From the NCBI RefSeq assembly GCF_002930645.1, contig NZ_PSNW01000011.1:62001-126000 (forward strand): 64,000 nt of DNA, in the 5' to 3' direction. This DNA comes from Solimonas fluminis. Lineage in GTDB: Bacteria > Pseudomonadota > Gammaproteobacteria > Nevskiales > Nevskiaceae. The translations under genes and the position numbers were made by a program. Positions 1-8,815 of this stretch are shown here, in pieces (positions within the stretch are counted from its first letter, which is position 1; every line of letters starts with the position of its first letter). The notes beneath the pieces were generated by a model. That model was not told the DNA's origin. It did no database searches and saw only the letters and a list, made by a program, of their open reading frames with translations.

Positions 1-257
1 AGCGTCTGCCGGGTGGCGTGCACGGCGATCGGCCGGTCGATCAGATCGAACAGGTTGTCGGCCATGAAGGCCAGGCCACAGACATGGTCGAGATGGGAAT
101 GCGAGAGGAAGACATGGCTGATGCGGCGCTGCTGCGCCAGCGACAGGTCGCCCACCCCCGTTCCGGCATCGATCAGGATTTCGTCGTCCACCAGCAGGCT
201 GGTGGTACGCAGGCCCGGCCCCACTCCCCCGCTGCAGCCCAGGACTTTGATCCGCAT
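1..257 (-). CDS. metallo-beta-lactamase-fold hydrolase, 3' part cut by window edge
   Basis: Only the first 85 or so residues are visible; the gene runs off the left edge. The protein begins MRIKVLGCSGGVGPG and carries HSHLDH at about residues 53-58, the zinc-binding HxHxDH signature of metallo-beta-lactamase-fold hydrolases. The short strand-rich N-terminus with no signal peptide resembles the cyclic-nucleotide phosphodiesterase/RNase Z-like branch of the fold, so a cytoplasmic phosphodiesterase is the likeliest role, but the substrate cannot be read from this fragment. The ATG at 257 follows a GGAACGC stretch. It is divergent from the ypjD-like gene, sharing a roughly 110-bp upstream region. 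Confidence 0.75.
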   Translation of the reverse strand, partial: MRIKVLGCSGGVGPGLRTTSLLVDDEILIDAGTGVGDLSLAQQRRISHVFLSHSHLDHVCGLAFMADNLFDLIDRPIAVHATRQT

Positions 258-364
258 GCGTTCCGTTGTTTTATGGTTGTGTCATTTGATCCTAGCACAG
301 CGTTCTGCGCCCCCAACCGCGGCCTGCGTCACATCGCGGGCGATTCGGGTATGCTGCCGATCCC

Positions 365-1162
365 ATGACGTTAGCACTGATTCTCATTGCCGTTTTGTCC
401 TACGCCGCCTGCGGCTGGCGGGTCTGGCGGTATCCGCAGCACGACAGCACGCTGGAGCGCGCCCTGGCGGGCGTGGCCATCGTGCTGCACGCCGCCGTGC
501 TGGGGCACCAGGCCCTGCAGGGCGGCGCGATCCGCATCGGCCTGCCCGAGGCCGCCTCGCTGTTCACCCTGCAGTCCGCCGTGCTGCTGTGGCTGCTGTC
601 CTGGCGCGAGCCGCTGCGCTCCCTGGGGCTGACGATCTACCCGCTGACCGGGCTGGCGGCCCTCTGGGCCGCCCTGGAACCCAGCCTGCTCGACGCCGCC
701 CCGGTGGCCGACTGGAAACTGCGCTGGCACATCATCCTGTCGCTGTTCTCGGCCGGGCTGCTGACCATCGCCGCGATGCAGGCCGGCGCGCTGGCGCTGC
801 AGGACCGCCTGCTGCACCGCCACGACCTCAGCCGCCTGCTGCTCGGCGGCCTGCCGCCGCTGCAGACCATGGAACGGCTGCTGTTCCAGCTGATCGCCAT
901 CGGCTTCCTGCTGCTGTCGCTGACGCTGCTGTCGGGCCTGTGGTTCGTGCACGACTGGTTCGCCCAGCACCTGGCCCACAAGACCGTGCTGTCGATCACC
1001 GCCTGGCTGATCTTCGGCACGCTGCTGTGGGGGCGCTGGCGCTACGGCTGGCGCGGGCGCACGGCGATCCGCTGGTCGCTGGCGGGCTACGCCGTGCTCA
1101 TCCTGGCGTACTTCGGCAGCAAGCTCGTGCTGGAACAATTCCTGGGCAAGCACTGGACATGA
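365..1162 (+). CDS. ypjD: CcsA/HemX-type inner membrane protein (YpjD family)
   Basis: This is a 265-residue polytopic inner-membrane protein with about eight hydrophobic helices and the WHIILS segment near residue 120 typical of the cytochrome c assembly (CcsA/CcmC/HemX-like) superfamily. Family members handle or bind haem, but the exact job of YpjD proteins is unsettled, so only the family is asserted. The next gene encodes a CNNM/CorC protein, which matches the ypjD-yfjD adjacency seen downstream of ffh in enterobacteria; ffh itself is not in this window. The sequence TATGCT lies nine bases before the ATG, suggesting a very short untranslated leader. Confidence 0.8.
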   Translation: MTLALILIAVLSYAACGWRVWRYPQHDSTLERALAGVAIVLHAAVLGHQALQGGAIRIGLPEAASLFTLQSAVLLWLLSWREPLRSLGLTIYPLTGLAALWAALEPSLLDAAPVADWKLRWHIILSLFSAGLLTIAAMQAGALALQDRLLHRHDLSRLLLGGLPPLQTMERLLFQLIAIGFLLLSLTLLSGLWFVHDWFAQHLAHKTVLSITAWLIFGTLLWGRWRYGWRGRTAIRWSLAGYAVLILAYFGSKLVLEQFLGKHWT

Positions 1163-1316
1163 GCCGCCTGCCGGAAAAGGCGCGATTTTCCTGTGTTGCC
1201 GGAAGCCGGGCGCCCACGCGCCCGACTTCTGCCGGCGCCTCGCCGCGCCAATTTCAGTTTGTCGAAGAAGCTTTTCTTCAACAAACCTTTACGCTACATT
1301 CTTAATGTCCGCCACG

Positions 1317-1346
1317 TTGACAGCGCGGCCCTCTCCCGAATAGATA
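1317..1346 (+). promoter_or_regulatory. weak candidate sigma-70 promoter for the CNNM/CorC gene
   Basis: A perfect TTGACA lies at 1317-1322, followed after 18 bases by TAGATA at 1341-1346, which matches only half of the -10 consensus. It lies 35 bases before the TTG start of the CNNM/CorC gene, in the 218-bp gap after ypjD. Nothing else recognisable is present in that gap. Confidence 0.3.
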
Positions 1347-1380
1347 GAAGTCCACACGGCCAAAGACTGACCGCGCGATC

Positions 1381-2655
1381 TTGGACGCCATCCCCTTGTG
1401 GGTCCTTTTCGGACTCCTGATCCTGATGTTGCTGTTGTCGGCATTCTTCTCCGGTTCCGAAACCGGACTGATGACGATGAACCGCTACCGCCTGCGCACG
1501 CGCGCCAAGCGGGGCGAGCGTGCCGCGCGGCTGGCGCAGGACCTGGTGGAGCGTCCGGACCACCTGATCGGCTGGATCCTGCTGGGCAACAACGTGGTGC
1601 AGGCCCTGGCCGCGTCGATCACCACCGTGATCGGCTACCGCCTGTTCGGCGAGATCGGCATCGCCTATGCCGCGGGTGCCGTGGCGCTGCTGCTGCTGAT
1701 CTTCAGCGAGTACATTCCCAAGACCCTGGCCGCGATCTACCCGGAGCGCCTGGGCCTGCCTTCGGCCTACATCCACTGGGCGCTGATCCGCCTGTTCTAC
1801 CCCGTGGTCTGGCTGGTCAACCGCGTCAGCAATGCCCTGCTGCGACTGCTCGGCGTCTCTCCGGAGGAAGCGGCGCAGCACAGCCTCAGCGCCGAGGAAT
1901 TGCGCACCGTGGTGGCCGAGGCCGGCGCCATGATCCCGCACCGCCACCAGAAGATGCTGCTGTCGATCCTGGACCTGGAGAAGGAAACGGTCGAGGACAT
2001 CATGGTGCCGCGCAACGAGATCACCGGCATCGACATCTCCGAACCCTGGGAGCAGGTGCGCGCCGCGATCGTGGACAGCCAGCACACCCGCCTGCCGGTG
2101 TTCGACGGCTCCATCGACAACCTGCGCGGCGTGATCCACCTGCGCCGCGTGGTACGCCTGGCCGCCGAGAACAACCTGGACCCCCACAGCCTGGTGGGCC
2201 TGGCCAGCGAACCCTACTTCATCCCCGAAGGCACGCCGCTGAACCAGCAGCTGCTGAACTTCCAGAACCAGAAGCGCCGCATCGGCTTCGTGGTGGACGA
2301 GTACGGCGACATCCAGGGCCTGGTGACGCTGGAGGACATCCTCGAGGAAGTGGTCGGCGAGTTCACCTCCGACCCGGCCACGCGCATCAAGAACGTCTAC
2401 GCCGACCCCGACGGCTGCTACCGCGTCAACGGTTCGGTGACGATCCGCAGCCTCAACAAGAACCTAGGCTGGAAGCTGCCGGTGGACGGCCCCAAGACGG
2501 TCAACGGGCTGGTGATGGAAAAGCTGGAAGCCATGCCCCAGGCCGGCCGCCGCATCACGATCAAGGGCTATGAGTTCGAGATCACCGAGACGCGGGCCAA
2601 CACGGTGAAGTCGGCGCGGGTCCGGCCGCCGGGAGAACAGCGGGCAGCGGCGTAG
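1381..2655 (+). CDS. CNNM/CorC-family membrane protein with CBS pair
   Basis: The 424-residue protein has three parts. A DUF21/CNNM membrane domain spans roughly residues 1-185 and contains SGSETGLM and the FSEYIPKTL segment. A tandem CBS pair spans roughly 200-325, including MVPRNEI and VVDEYGDIQGLVTLED. A CorC_HlyC transporter-associated domain spans roughly 340-415. Such proteins are linked to magnesium or cobalt efflux; some were misnamed haemolysins. The start is a TTG at 1381, because the conserved N-terminal helix begins immediately after it and no ATG precedes it. The gene follows ypjD after 218 bp and converges on radA. Transport substrate is inferred from family only. Confidence 0.88.
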   Translation: MDAIPLWVLFGLLILMLLLSAFFSGSETGLMTMNRYRLRTRAKRGERAARLAQDLVERPDHLIGWILLGNNVVQALAASITTVIGYRLFGEIGIAYAAGAVALLLLIFSEYIPKTLAAIYPERLGLPSAYIHWALIRLFYPVVWLVNRVSNALLRLLGVSPEEAAQHSLSAEELRTVVAEAGAMIPHRHQKMLLSILDLEKETVEDIMVPRNEITGIDISEPWEQVRAAIVDSQHTRLPVFDGSIDNLRGVIHLRRVVRLAAENNLDPHSLVGLASEPYFIPEGTPLNQQLLNFQNQKRRIGFVVDEYGDIQGLVTLEDILEEVVGEFTSDPATRIKNVYADPDGCYRVNGSVTIRSLNKNLGWKLPVDGPKTVNGLVMEKLEAMPQAGRRITIKGYEFEITETRANTVKSARVRPPGEQRAAA

Positions 2656-2710
2656 TTGTCTCGCCTGTCTCCCTGTCCCGCCGGCGGAAGCAGGGAAAGT
2701 CAGGAACGGC

Positions 2711-4081
2711 CTAGCGCTGGAACGCGTCGATCGCCTGCTCCAGCCGCGACACCGGAATCACCTCGATATCCAGCTTCACCGCCTTGCGGGGCCTGTTGGC
2801 CTCCGGGACGATGGCGCGGCGGAAGCCATGCTTGGCCGCCTCCGCCAGGCGCTCCTCGCCGCCCGCCACCGGGCGCACCTCGCCGGCCAGACCCAGTTCC
2901 CCGAAGGCGATCAGGTCATTGGGCATGGGCCGGTTGCGGAAGGAGGACAGCACGGCCAGCATCAGCGGCAGGTCGGCCGCCGGTTCCTGGATGCGCATGC
3001 CGCCCACCACGTTGGCGAACACGTCCTGGTCGCCCAGGGGGATGCCGCCATGGCGGTGCAGCACCGCCAGCAGCATGTTCAGGCGGTTGCCCTCCAGGCC
3101 CAGGGTGACGCGGCGCGGGTTGCCGACCAGGGAGCGGTCCACCAGGGCCTGCACTTCCACCAGCAGCGGGCGGCTGCCCTGGCGCGTCACCGTGACCACC
3201 GAGCCGGGCACCGGCTGCTCATGGCGCGACAGGAACAGCGCGGACGGATTGCTGACCTCCTTGAGGCCGTCGTCGCCCATGGCGAACACGCCGAGTTCAT
3301 TGACGGCGCCGAAGCGGTTCTTGACCGCGCGGATGATGCGGAAGCGCGAGCCGGGGTCGTGCTCGAAGTACAGCACCGAGTCCACCATGTGCTCGAGCAC
3401 GCGGGGCCCGGCGATGGCGCCCTCCTTGGTGACGTGGCCCACCAGGATCACGGCGGTATGGCTGGCCTTGGCATGCCGCACCAGCTGGGCGGCGCACTCA
3501 CGCAGCTGCGAGACCGAGCCGGGCGCGGAATCCAGGGAGTCGGTGTAGAGGGTCTGGATCGAGTCGATCACCACCAGGCCGGGCCGGTGCTGGGCCAGCT
3601 GGGCCAGGATCTCCTCCACCGAGGTCTCGGCCAGCACCGGCAGGTCCAGCTCCGGCAGCCCCAGGCGCTGGGCGCGCAGGTGGACCTGGGTCAGCGATTC
3701 TTCACCGGTGACGTACAGCGTGCTCATGCGCGCCTGCACACTGGCCAGGACCTGCAGCAGCAGGGTGGACTTGCCGATGCCGGGGTCGCCGCCGATCAGG
3801 ATGACCGCGCCGGGGACGATGCCGCCGCCCAGCACCCGGTCCATCTCGCCCAGCCCGGTACCGGTGCGCGGGGTCTCGCGGGTATCCACCTCGCGCAGGC
3901 GCTGCACGCGCCCTCCGGCCATGCCGCTGATGCCACCGCCGCGGGCCTTGGCCGCGGCAGTGTCGACGCGAGCCTCCACCAGCGTATTCCAGGCACCGCA
4001 GTCGGGGCACTGGCCGGCCCACTTGGGACTTGCCGCGCCGCAGGACTGGCAGACGTATTGCGTTTTTGTTCTGGAACCCAT
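2711..4081 (-). CDS. radA: DNA repair protein RadA
   Basis: The 456-residue RadA/Sms protein is a RecA-like ATPase and DnaB-type helicase that promotes branch migration of recombination intermediates. All family marks are present: a four-cysteine zinc finger (C11, C14, C25, C28), Walker A GGDPGIGKS at about 97-105, the RadA-specific KNRFG motif at about 254-258, and a Lon protease-like C-terminal domain ending near residue 450. Length is normal for the family. It is transcribed alone and divergent from the kinase cassette, with a short AT-rich 90-bp spacer carrying both control regions. Confidence 0.97.
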   Translation of the reverse strand: MGSRTKTQYVCQSCGAASPKWAGQCPDCGAWNTLVEARVDTAAAKARGGGISGMAGGRVQRLREVDTRETPRTGTGLGEMDRVLGGGIVPGAVILIGGDPGIGKSTLLLQVLASVQARMSTLYVTGEESLTQVHLRAQRLGLPELDLPVLAETSVEEILAQLAQHRPGLVVIDSIQTLYTDSLDSAPGSVSQLRECAAQLVRHAKASHTAVILVGHVTKEGAIAGPRVLEHMVDSVLYFEHDPGSRFRIIRAVKNRFGAVNELGVFAMGDDGLKEVSNPSALFLSRHEQPVPGSVVTVTRQGSRPLLVEVQALVDRSLVGNPRRVTLGLEGNRLNMLLAVLHRHGGIPLGDQDVFANVVGGMRIQEPAADLPLMLAVLSSFRNRPMPNDLIAFGELGLAGEVRPVAGGEERLAEAAKHGFRRAIVPEANRPRKAVKLDIEVIPVSRLEQAIDAFQR

Positions 4082-4171
4082 CTCACATATTCTTGTTTTC
4101 TGAGGAACTAATATCGGAGATACTTTGAGTTAGTATGAGCCGAAGAGCGCAACTGCGGGGGGACGTAGGTC

Positions 4172-6856
4172 GTGCAAAAGAATAGCGTCTGGTCGAAAGA
4201 CTGGTTTGCCGCCGTTGCTTTCACACTGGTCTTCGTCGTGCTGGCCTGGGGGGTCTTCGGCGACGCCTTCCAGTCCCTGGAGCGCAGCACCTACGACGTC
4301 GGCGTGCGCTCGCGCGCGCTGGCGCCGTCCGAGGATGTCGCGATCGTCGCGATCGACGAGCAGTCCATCGCCAACCTCGGCCGCTGGCCCTGGCCGCGCA
4401 ACAAGCAGGCCGAACTGATCGGCAAGCTGCATGAAGGCGGCGCCAAGGTCATCGGCGCCACCATGCTGTACTTCGAGGCCGACGCCGGCAGCTCCGCCGA
4501 AACCTTCAACGCGATCCTGGCCGACCTGAAGGCCTCGCCGCTGGTGCAGGATATCCCGGCGGAAGCCGAGACCTTCGGCATCATGCTGGACGAGACCGCG
4601 CGGCAGACGCGGGTCAAGGCCATCGCCAACATCGCGCAGTCCTACCGGGACTCCGCGCTGGCGACCAAGTACCGCCCCGCGATGGAAGCCCTGCTGGCCC
4701 AGCTCGAAGCCGGCGCCAAGGCCGGCGGCACCACCGACGCGACGCTGGGCGCCGCCGTGGCCGCCGGCAACGTGGTGCTGCCGATCCTGTTCAAGGAAGG
4801 CCGCCCGCAGGGCCGCCCCGACCAGCCGCTGCCGGAGTACGTGCGGCGCAACCGGCTGCAGGACGTGCAGGACCGCATCGGCGCACGCGCCGACGGCGCG
4901 GTGCCCGGCCCCACCGTCTCGGTGGAGGTGCCGGTGGCGAGCATCGGCGAAGCCGCGCCCAGCATGGGCCACCTGAACATCGCGCAGGACGTGGACGGCG
5001 GCGTGCGCTACGAACCGCTGGTGCTGCAGCATTTCGACGAGTTCTACCCCTCGCTGTCGCTGATGATCGCGGCGGCCAAGCTGAACCTGAAGCCGCAGGA
5101 CATCCAGGTCCATCTCGGCGAGGGCGTTACGCTCGGCGGCATCCACATCGGCACCGACGACGCGCTGCGCATGTACACGCAGTTCTACGGCGACCAGGAA
5201 GGCAAGCCCGCCTTCCCGGTGGACTCGGCCTATGACGTGCTGGCCGGCAAGATCCCGTTGGGCAAGTACAAGGACAAGGTGGTGCTGCTGGGCACCACGG
5301 CGCCGGGCACCGGCGACACCTTTGCCACGCCCTCGTCGGCCTCCACCACGCCGGTGGCGATGCTCGCGCACGCGGTGTCCTCGATCCTCAAGCAGCACTA
5401 CTTCACCCGTCCGGCCTGGGCCGGCTGGCTGGAGCTGGCGGTGTTCCTGCTGCTGGCGGCCTACCTGGCGCTGCTGGTGCCGCGCATGAAGGCCGCGCTG
5501 GCCGCCGGCCTGACGCTGGTGCTGGTGCTGGCGCTGATCGGCGTGCAGGTCGGCGTGATGGCGTCCAGCGCGATCTGGCTCAAGCTGACGATCCCGGCGG
5601 TGTTCCTGCTGGCGGGCCATGCCTTCATGACGGTCAAGAAGTTCCGCATCACCGAGATGCTGAAGCAGACCACCGAGGTGGAGAACGCCGAGTCCAACAA
5701 GATGCTGGGCCTGGCCTTCCAGGGCCAGGGCCAGCTCGACATGGCCTTCGAGAAGTTCCGCCGAGTGCAGCCGGTGGACGAGAAGCTGCTGGACCTGATG
5801 TACAACCTGGCGCTGGACTTCGAGCGCAAGCGCCAGTTCAACAAGGCGGAGTCGGTGTACCAGCACATCGCCGGGCACCAGAAGGACTTCCGCGACGTGC
5901 AACAGAAGCTGAACCGCGCCAAGAAGCTTTCGGAGACCGTGATCCTCGGCGGCGGCGCGGGCCGCTCGCACCCGGGCGGCACCATGGTGCTGGACAACGA
6001 CGCCACCCAGCAGATCGAGAAGCCGATGCTGGGCCGCTACCAGGTGGAAAAGGAGCTCGGCAAGGGCGCCATGGGCATCGTCTACATGGGCAAGGACCCG
6101 AAGATCGGCCGCACCGTGGCGATCAAGACGATGGCCCTGTCGCAGGAGTTCGAGCCCGACGAGCTGACCAGCGTCAAGGAACGCTTCTTCCGCGAGGCCG
6201 AGACCGCCGGCCGCCTGACGCACCCGCATATCGTCTCGATCTACGACGCGGGCGAGGAGCACGACCTCGCCTATATCGCGATGGAGTTCATCAAGGGCAG
6301 CGACCTCACCCGGCACACCAAGGCCAACAACCTGCTGCCGATGCCCGAGGTGCTGCGCCTGGTGGCCGACGCCGCCGACGCGCTCGACTATGCCCATAGC
6401 AACGGCGTGGTCCACCGCGACATCAAGCCGGCCAACATGATGCTGGTGGAAGCCACCCAGACCATCAAGCTGATGGACTTCGGCATCGCCCGCATCGCCG
6501 ATTCCAGCAAGACCAAGACCGGCATGGTGCTGGGCACGCCCAGCTACATGTCGCCGGAGCAGCTCGCCGGCAAGCGCGTGGATGGCCGCTCGGACCTGTT
6601 CTCGCTGGGCGTGACGCTGTACCAGCTGCTGACCGGCAGCCTGCCGTTCACCGCCGACTCCATGGCCACGCTGATGTTCAAGATTGCCAACGAACCGCAT
6701 CCGCCCGCCGGCGGCCTGCGGCCCGACCTGCCTCCCAAGGTGAATGTCGTGATCGACCGCGCGCTGCACAAGGACATGGAGCAGCGCTACCAGCGCGGCA
6801 GCGAGCTGGCGCGCGATCTCCGGTTCATCCTTTCCGGCCTTGGCGGCCCCACCTGA
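4172..6856 (+). CDS. CHASE2-domain Ser/Thr protein kinase
   Basis: This 894-residue membrane kinase starts at GTG with a GGGGGGA ribosome site upstream. A single N-terminal helix (about 12-32) is followed by an extracytoplasmic CHASE2 sensor domain (about 40-400), three closely spaced membrane helices (about 417-490), a TPR-like linker and a Hanks-type kinase domain from about residue 618. The kinase has GKGAMG in the glycine loop, the VAIK lysine K652, HRD at 748-750 and DFG at 769-771, so it should be active. Two threonines in the linker, T589 (ETVIL) and T604 (GTMVL), look like possible phosphosites. The gene is followed 9 bases later by its phosphatase and then by an FHA protein. The CHASE2 ligand is unknown. 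Confidence 0.93.
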   Translation: MQKNSVWSKDWFAAVAFTLVFVVLAWGVFGDAFQSLERSTYDVGVRSRALAPSEDVAIVAIDEQSIANLGRWPWPRNKQAELIGKLHEGGAKVIGATMLYFEADAGSSAETFNAILADLKASPLVQDIPAEAETFGIMLDETARQTRVKAIANIAQSYRDSALATKYRPAMEALLAQLEAGAKAGGTTDATLGAAVAAGNVVLPILFKEGRPQGRPDQPLPEYVRRNRLQDVQDRIGARADGAVPGPTVSVEVPVASIGEAAPSMGHLNIAQDVDGGVRYEPLVLQHFDEFYPSLSLMIAAAKLNLKPQDIQVHLGEGVTLGGIHIGTDDALRMYTQFYGDQEGKPAFPVDSAYDVLAGKIPLGKYKDKVVLLGTTAPGTGDTFATPSSASTTPVAMLAHAVSSILKQHYFTRPAWAGWLELAVFLLLAAYLALLVPRMKAALAAGLTLVLVLALIGVQVGVMASSAIWLKLTIPAVFLLAGHAFMTVKKFRITEMLKQTTEVENAESNKMLGLAFQGQGQLDMAFEKFRRVQPVDEKLLDLMYNLALDFERKRQFNKAESVYQHIAGHQKDFRDVQQKLNRAKKLSETVILGGGAGRSHPGGTMVLDNDATQQIEKPMLGRYQVEKELGKGAMGIVYMGKDPKIGRTVAIKTMALSQEFEPDELTSVKERFFREAETAGRLTHPHIVSIYDAGEEHDLAYIAMEFIKGSDLTRHTKANNLLPMPEVLRLVADAADALDYAHSNGVVHRDIKPANMMLVEATQTIKLMDFGIARIADSSKTKTGMVLGTPSYMSPEQLAGKRVDGRSDLFSLGVTLYQLLTGSLPFTADSMATLMFKIANEPHPPAGGLRPDLPPKVNVVIDRALHKDMEQRYQRGSELARDLRFILSGLGGPT

Positions 6857-6865
6857 GGACCTGGC

Positions 6866-7687
6866 ATGGCACTCAAGGAAAAAGTCGCCACCGCCCTGCT
6901 CTCCGACGTGGGCAGGATGCGCAACAACAACGAGGACGCCGTCGAGCAGGACGGCGACCTGGGCCTGCTGGTGCTGGCCGACGGCATGGGGGGATACAAC
7001 GCCGGCGAGATCGCCAGCGGCATCGCCACCACGACCGTGCTGGACGTGGTCCGGCGCGAATGGAAGGACCTCAAGCGCGGCGAGGTCGACCCGGGCAGCG
7101 GCTACAGTGCCGAGGCCCTGCTGCTGCGCAAGGCGGTGGAGAGCGCGCACCAGACGATCTACCAGGTGGCGCAGAGCCAACCCCAGTGTGCCGGCATGGG
7201 AACGACGATCGTTACCTGCCTGATGCACGACGATAGGATGTCGATCGCGTACGTTGGCGACTCCCGGCTGTACCGCTTCCGGGACCGCAAGCTGGAGCAG
7301 ATCACCCGCGACCACTCCCTGCTGGAAGAGCTGGTGGCCCGCGGCCACTACACCCGCGAGGACGCGCAGCGGCTGGTGCGCAAGAACATCGTGACCCGCG
7401 CCCTGGGCGTGGAACCCGACGTCACCGTGGACCTGATCGAGGACATGGTGGAGGTCGGAGACATCGTCCTGATCGCCTCGGACGGCCTGACGGACATGGT
7501 CTCCGACGAGAAAATCGGCTTAACACTCGCCAAGTTAGCTGATAATCTTGATAGTGCGGCAGAAGAATTGATCAGGCTGGCCAACGAAGCCGGCGGCAAG
7601 GATAACGTTTCGGTGGTGCTGGCTCGCGCGGACGCGTCGTTCGCCCGCGGCAGGCGCTGGTATGAACGATTGATGGAGTGGTTCTGA
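6866..7687 (+). CDS. PP2C-family Ser/Thr phosphatase
   Basis: The 273-residue protein is a soluble PPM/PP2C phosphatase. Metal-binding and catalytic signatures are all visible: NNNEDA with D24, LADGMGG with D39/G40, VGDSRLYRF with GDSR at 132-135, SDGLTD at 206-211 and KDNVSVV with D247/N248. It should reverse phosphorylation by the kinase encoded 9 bases upstream, as in the well-known PrkC/PrpC and PknB/PstP pairs. The 3' end overlaps or nearly abuts the FHA gene, indicating one transcript. No membrane segment or extra domain is seen. Confidence 0.95.
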   Translation: MALKEKVATALLSDVGRMRNNNEDAVEQDGDLGLLVLADGMGGYNAGEIASGIATTTVLDVVRREWKDLKRGEVDPGSGYSAEALLLRKAVESAHQTIYQVAQSQPQCAGMGTTIVTCLMHDDRMSIAYVGDSRLYRFRDRKLEQITRDHSLLEELVARGHYTREDAQRLVRKNIVTRALGVEPDVTVDLIEDMVEVGDIVLIASDGLTDMVSDEKIGLTLAKLADNLDSAAEELIRLANEAGGKDNVSVVLARADASFARGRRWYERLMEWF

Positions 7688-7695
7688 GAACACTT

Positions 7696-8442
7696 ATGGG
7701 CAAGCTCATCGTCACGGATAGCAGCGGCCAGACCAAGGATTTCCCGCTCAACAAGGAGCGGGTCACCATCGGCCGTCATGCCGACAACGACATCCCGCTC
7801 AACGACAAGGCCGTTTCCGGCCACCACGCCGTGGTCATCACGATCCTGCAGGACTCCTTCCTGGAGGACCTGGACTCGACCAACGGCACCCAGGTCAACA
7901 GCAAGCAGATCGCCAAGCACCCGCTGTCGCATGGCGACGTCATCAGCATCGGCCGCAACTCGCTGCGCTACGAGGGCGAGGGCCAGGGCGCCGACGACGA
8001 CTTCGAGAAGACCATGATCCTGAAGCCGGGCCAGTTCGGCGCGGCATTCGACGCCCAGGTCAACAAGGCCACCGGCAGCCCGGCCGCGGCACCCGCCCCC
8101 TCGCTGGCCGCCTCCCACGGCCATGCCCCGGCGGCGGCCCCGAGCCTGGCCTCGACCAACGCGCCGAAGCCGGTTCTGGGCAAGCTGCGCGTCGTCAGCG
8201 GCCCGAACCAGGGCAAGGAACTGGAACTGTCCAAGGCCCTGACCACGATCGGCAAGCCCGGCGTGCAGGTGGCGGCCATCACCCGCCGTGCCGACGGGTA
8301 CTACATCGTCCACGTGGGCGGCCAGGCCGGCGGCGCCAAGCCCCTGGTCAACGGCGCCCCGCTGGACACCCAGGCGCGCAAGCTCAACGACGGCGACGTG
8401 GTGGAGCTGGCGGGCACACAGATGAGCTTCATGATCATCTGA
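7696..8442 (+). CDS. twin-FHA-domain signalling protein
   Basis: This 248-residue cytoplasmic protein has an N-terminal FHA domain with every phosphothreonine-contact residue (G26-R27, S41, H44, N63-G64). After an Ala/Pro linker it has a second FHA-like fold (about 165-248) in which the usual IGR arginine is replaced (TTIGKPG), so that copy may not bind phosphopeptide. Between the two lies the motif EKTMIL with T106, similar to the threonine motifs in the linker of the upstream kinase. The ATG at 7696 is preferred, as it has GAGAA six bases upstream; a GTG at 7678 overlapping the phosphatase is the alternative. It probably reads out or relays kinase activity. Confidence 0.9.
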   Translation: MGKLIVTDSSGQTKDFPLNKERVTIGRHADNDIPLNDKAVSGHHAVVITILQDSFLEDLDSTNGTQVNSKQIAKHPLSHGDVISIGRNSLRYEGEGQGADDDFEKTMILKPGQFGAAFDAQVNKATGSPAAAPAPSLAASHGHAPAAAPSLASTNAPKPVLGKLRVVSGPNQGKELELSKALTTIGKPGVQVAAITRRADGYYIVHVGGQAGGAKPLVNGAPLDTQARKLNDGDVVELAGTQMSFMII

Positions 8443-8460
8443 TCCTGGCGACAGATCAGC

Positions 8461-8490
8461 AAAAAGGGCGGCCCATGGCCGCCCTTTTTC
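8461..8490 (+). terminator. intrinsic terminator of the kinase-phosphatase-FHA operon
   Basis: A GGGCGGCC / GGCCGCCC stem with a CAT loop is flanked by five A residues and five T residues. It sits 19 bases after the FHA stop codon. The symmetrical flanks would allow function on both strands. Confidence 0.9.
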
Positions 8491-8637
8491 GTTGTGCTGC
8501 CTCTTGATCCGGTCTGGCGCTCATGCGGGGATGGTCTGGTCCATCCATGGACAGCCCTCGCCAAAGCGGGTGGCTACGCGTCATCCGCTTCGGCGGATTG
8601 ATCGGACCCGGGTTAGAGGCTGCTCAGGCAGCCCTTC

Positions 8638-8795
8638 GTAGGGCGGCCGCTGGCCGCGACACATCTTGCTCATGCGGCCGCCCGTCGCGGCCAACGGCCG
8701 CTCCTGCGCGAAGGACGCGTCCCGATGGGAGCGACGACGGTCGCGATGCCCGGGTTGTCGAGAAAGCAGAAGATCGCGACGGGCGTCGCTCCCGC
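8638..8795. repeat. two pairs of REP-like palindromes
   Basis: The 373-bp gap between the FHA gene and alr contains four related palindromes in two head-to-head pairs: 8638-8661 with 8684-8708 (inverted), and 8726-8748 with 8772-8794 (inverted). The core reads GGGAGCGRC, a short loop, then GYCGCGAY, as in REP/BIME elements of gammaproteobacteria. The same core occurs again at 18089-18143. No coding region is evident in the rest of this gap (8491-8637 and 8796-8815). Confidence 0.75.
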
Positions 8796-8815
8796 AACGG
8801 CAAAGCCCAGGGGCC

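Noticed and set aside
4130-7348. 1,072-residue reading frame antisense to the kinase and phosphatase genes
   Set aside because: Rich in His, Gln, Val and Arg with no motifs, a typical shadow of GC-rich coding sequence on the other strand.
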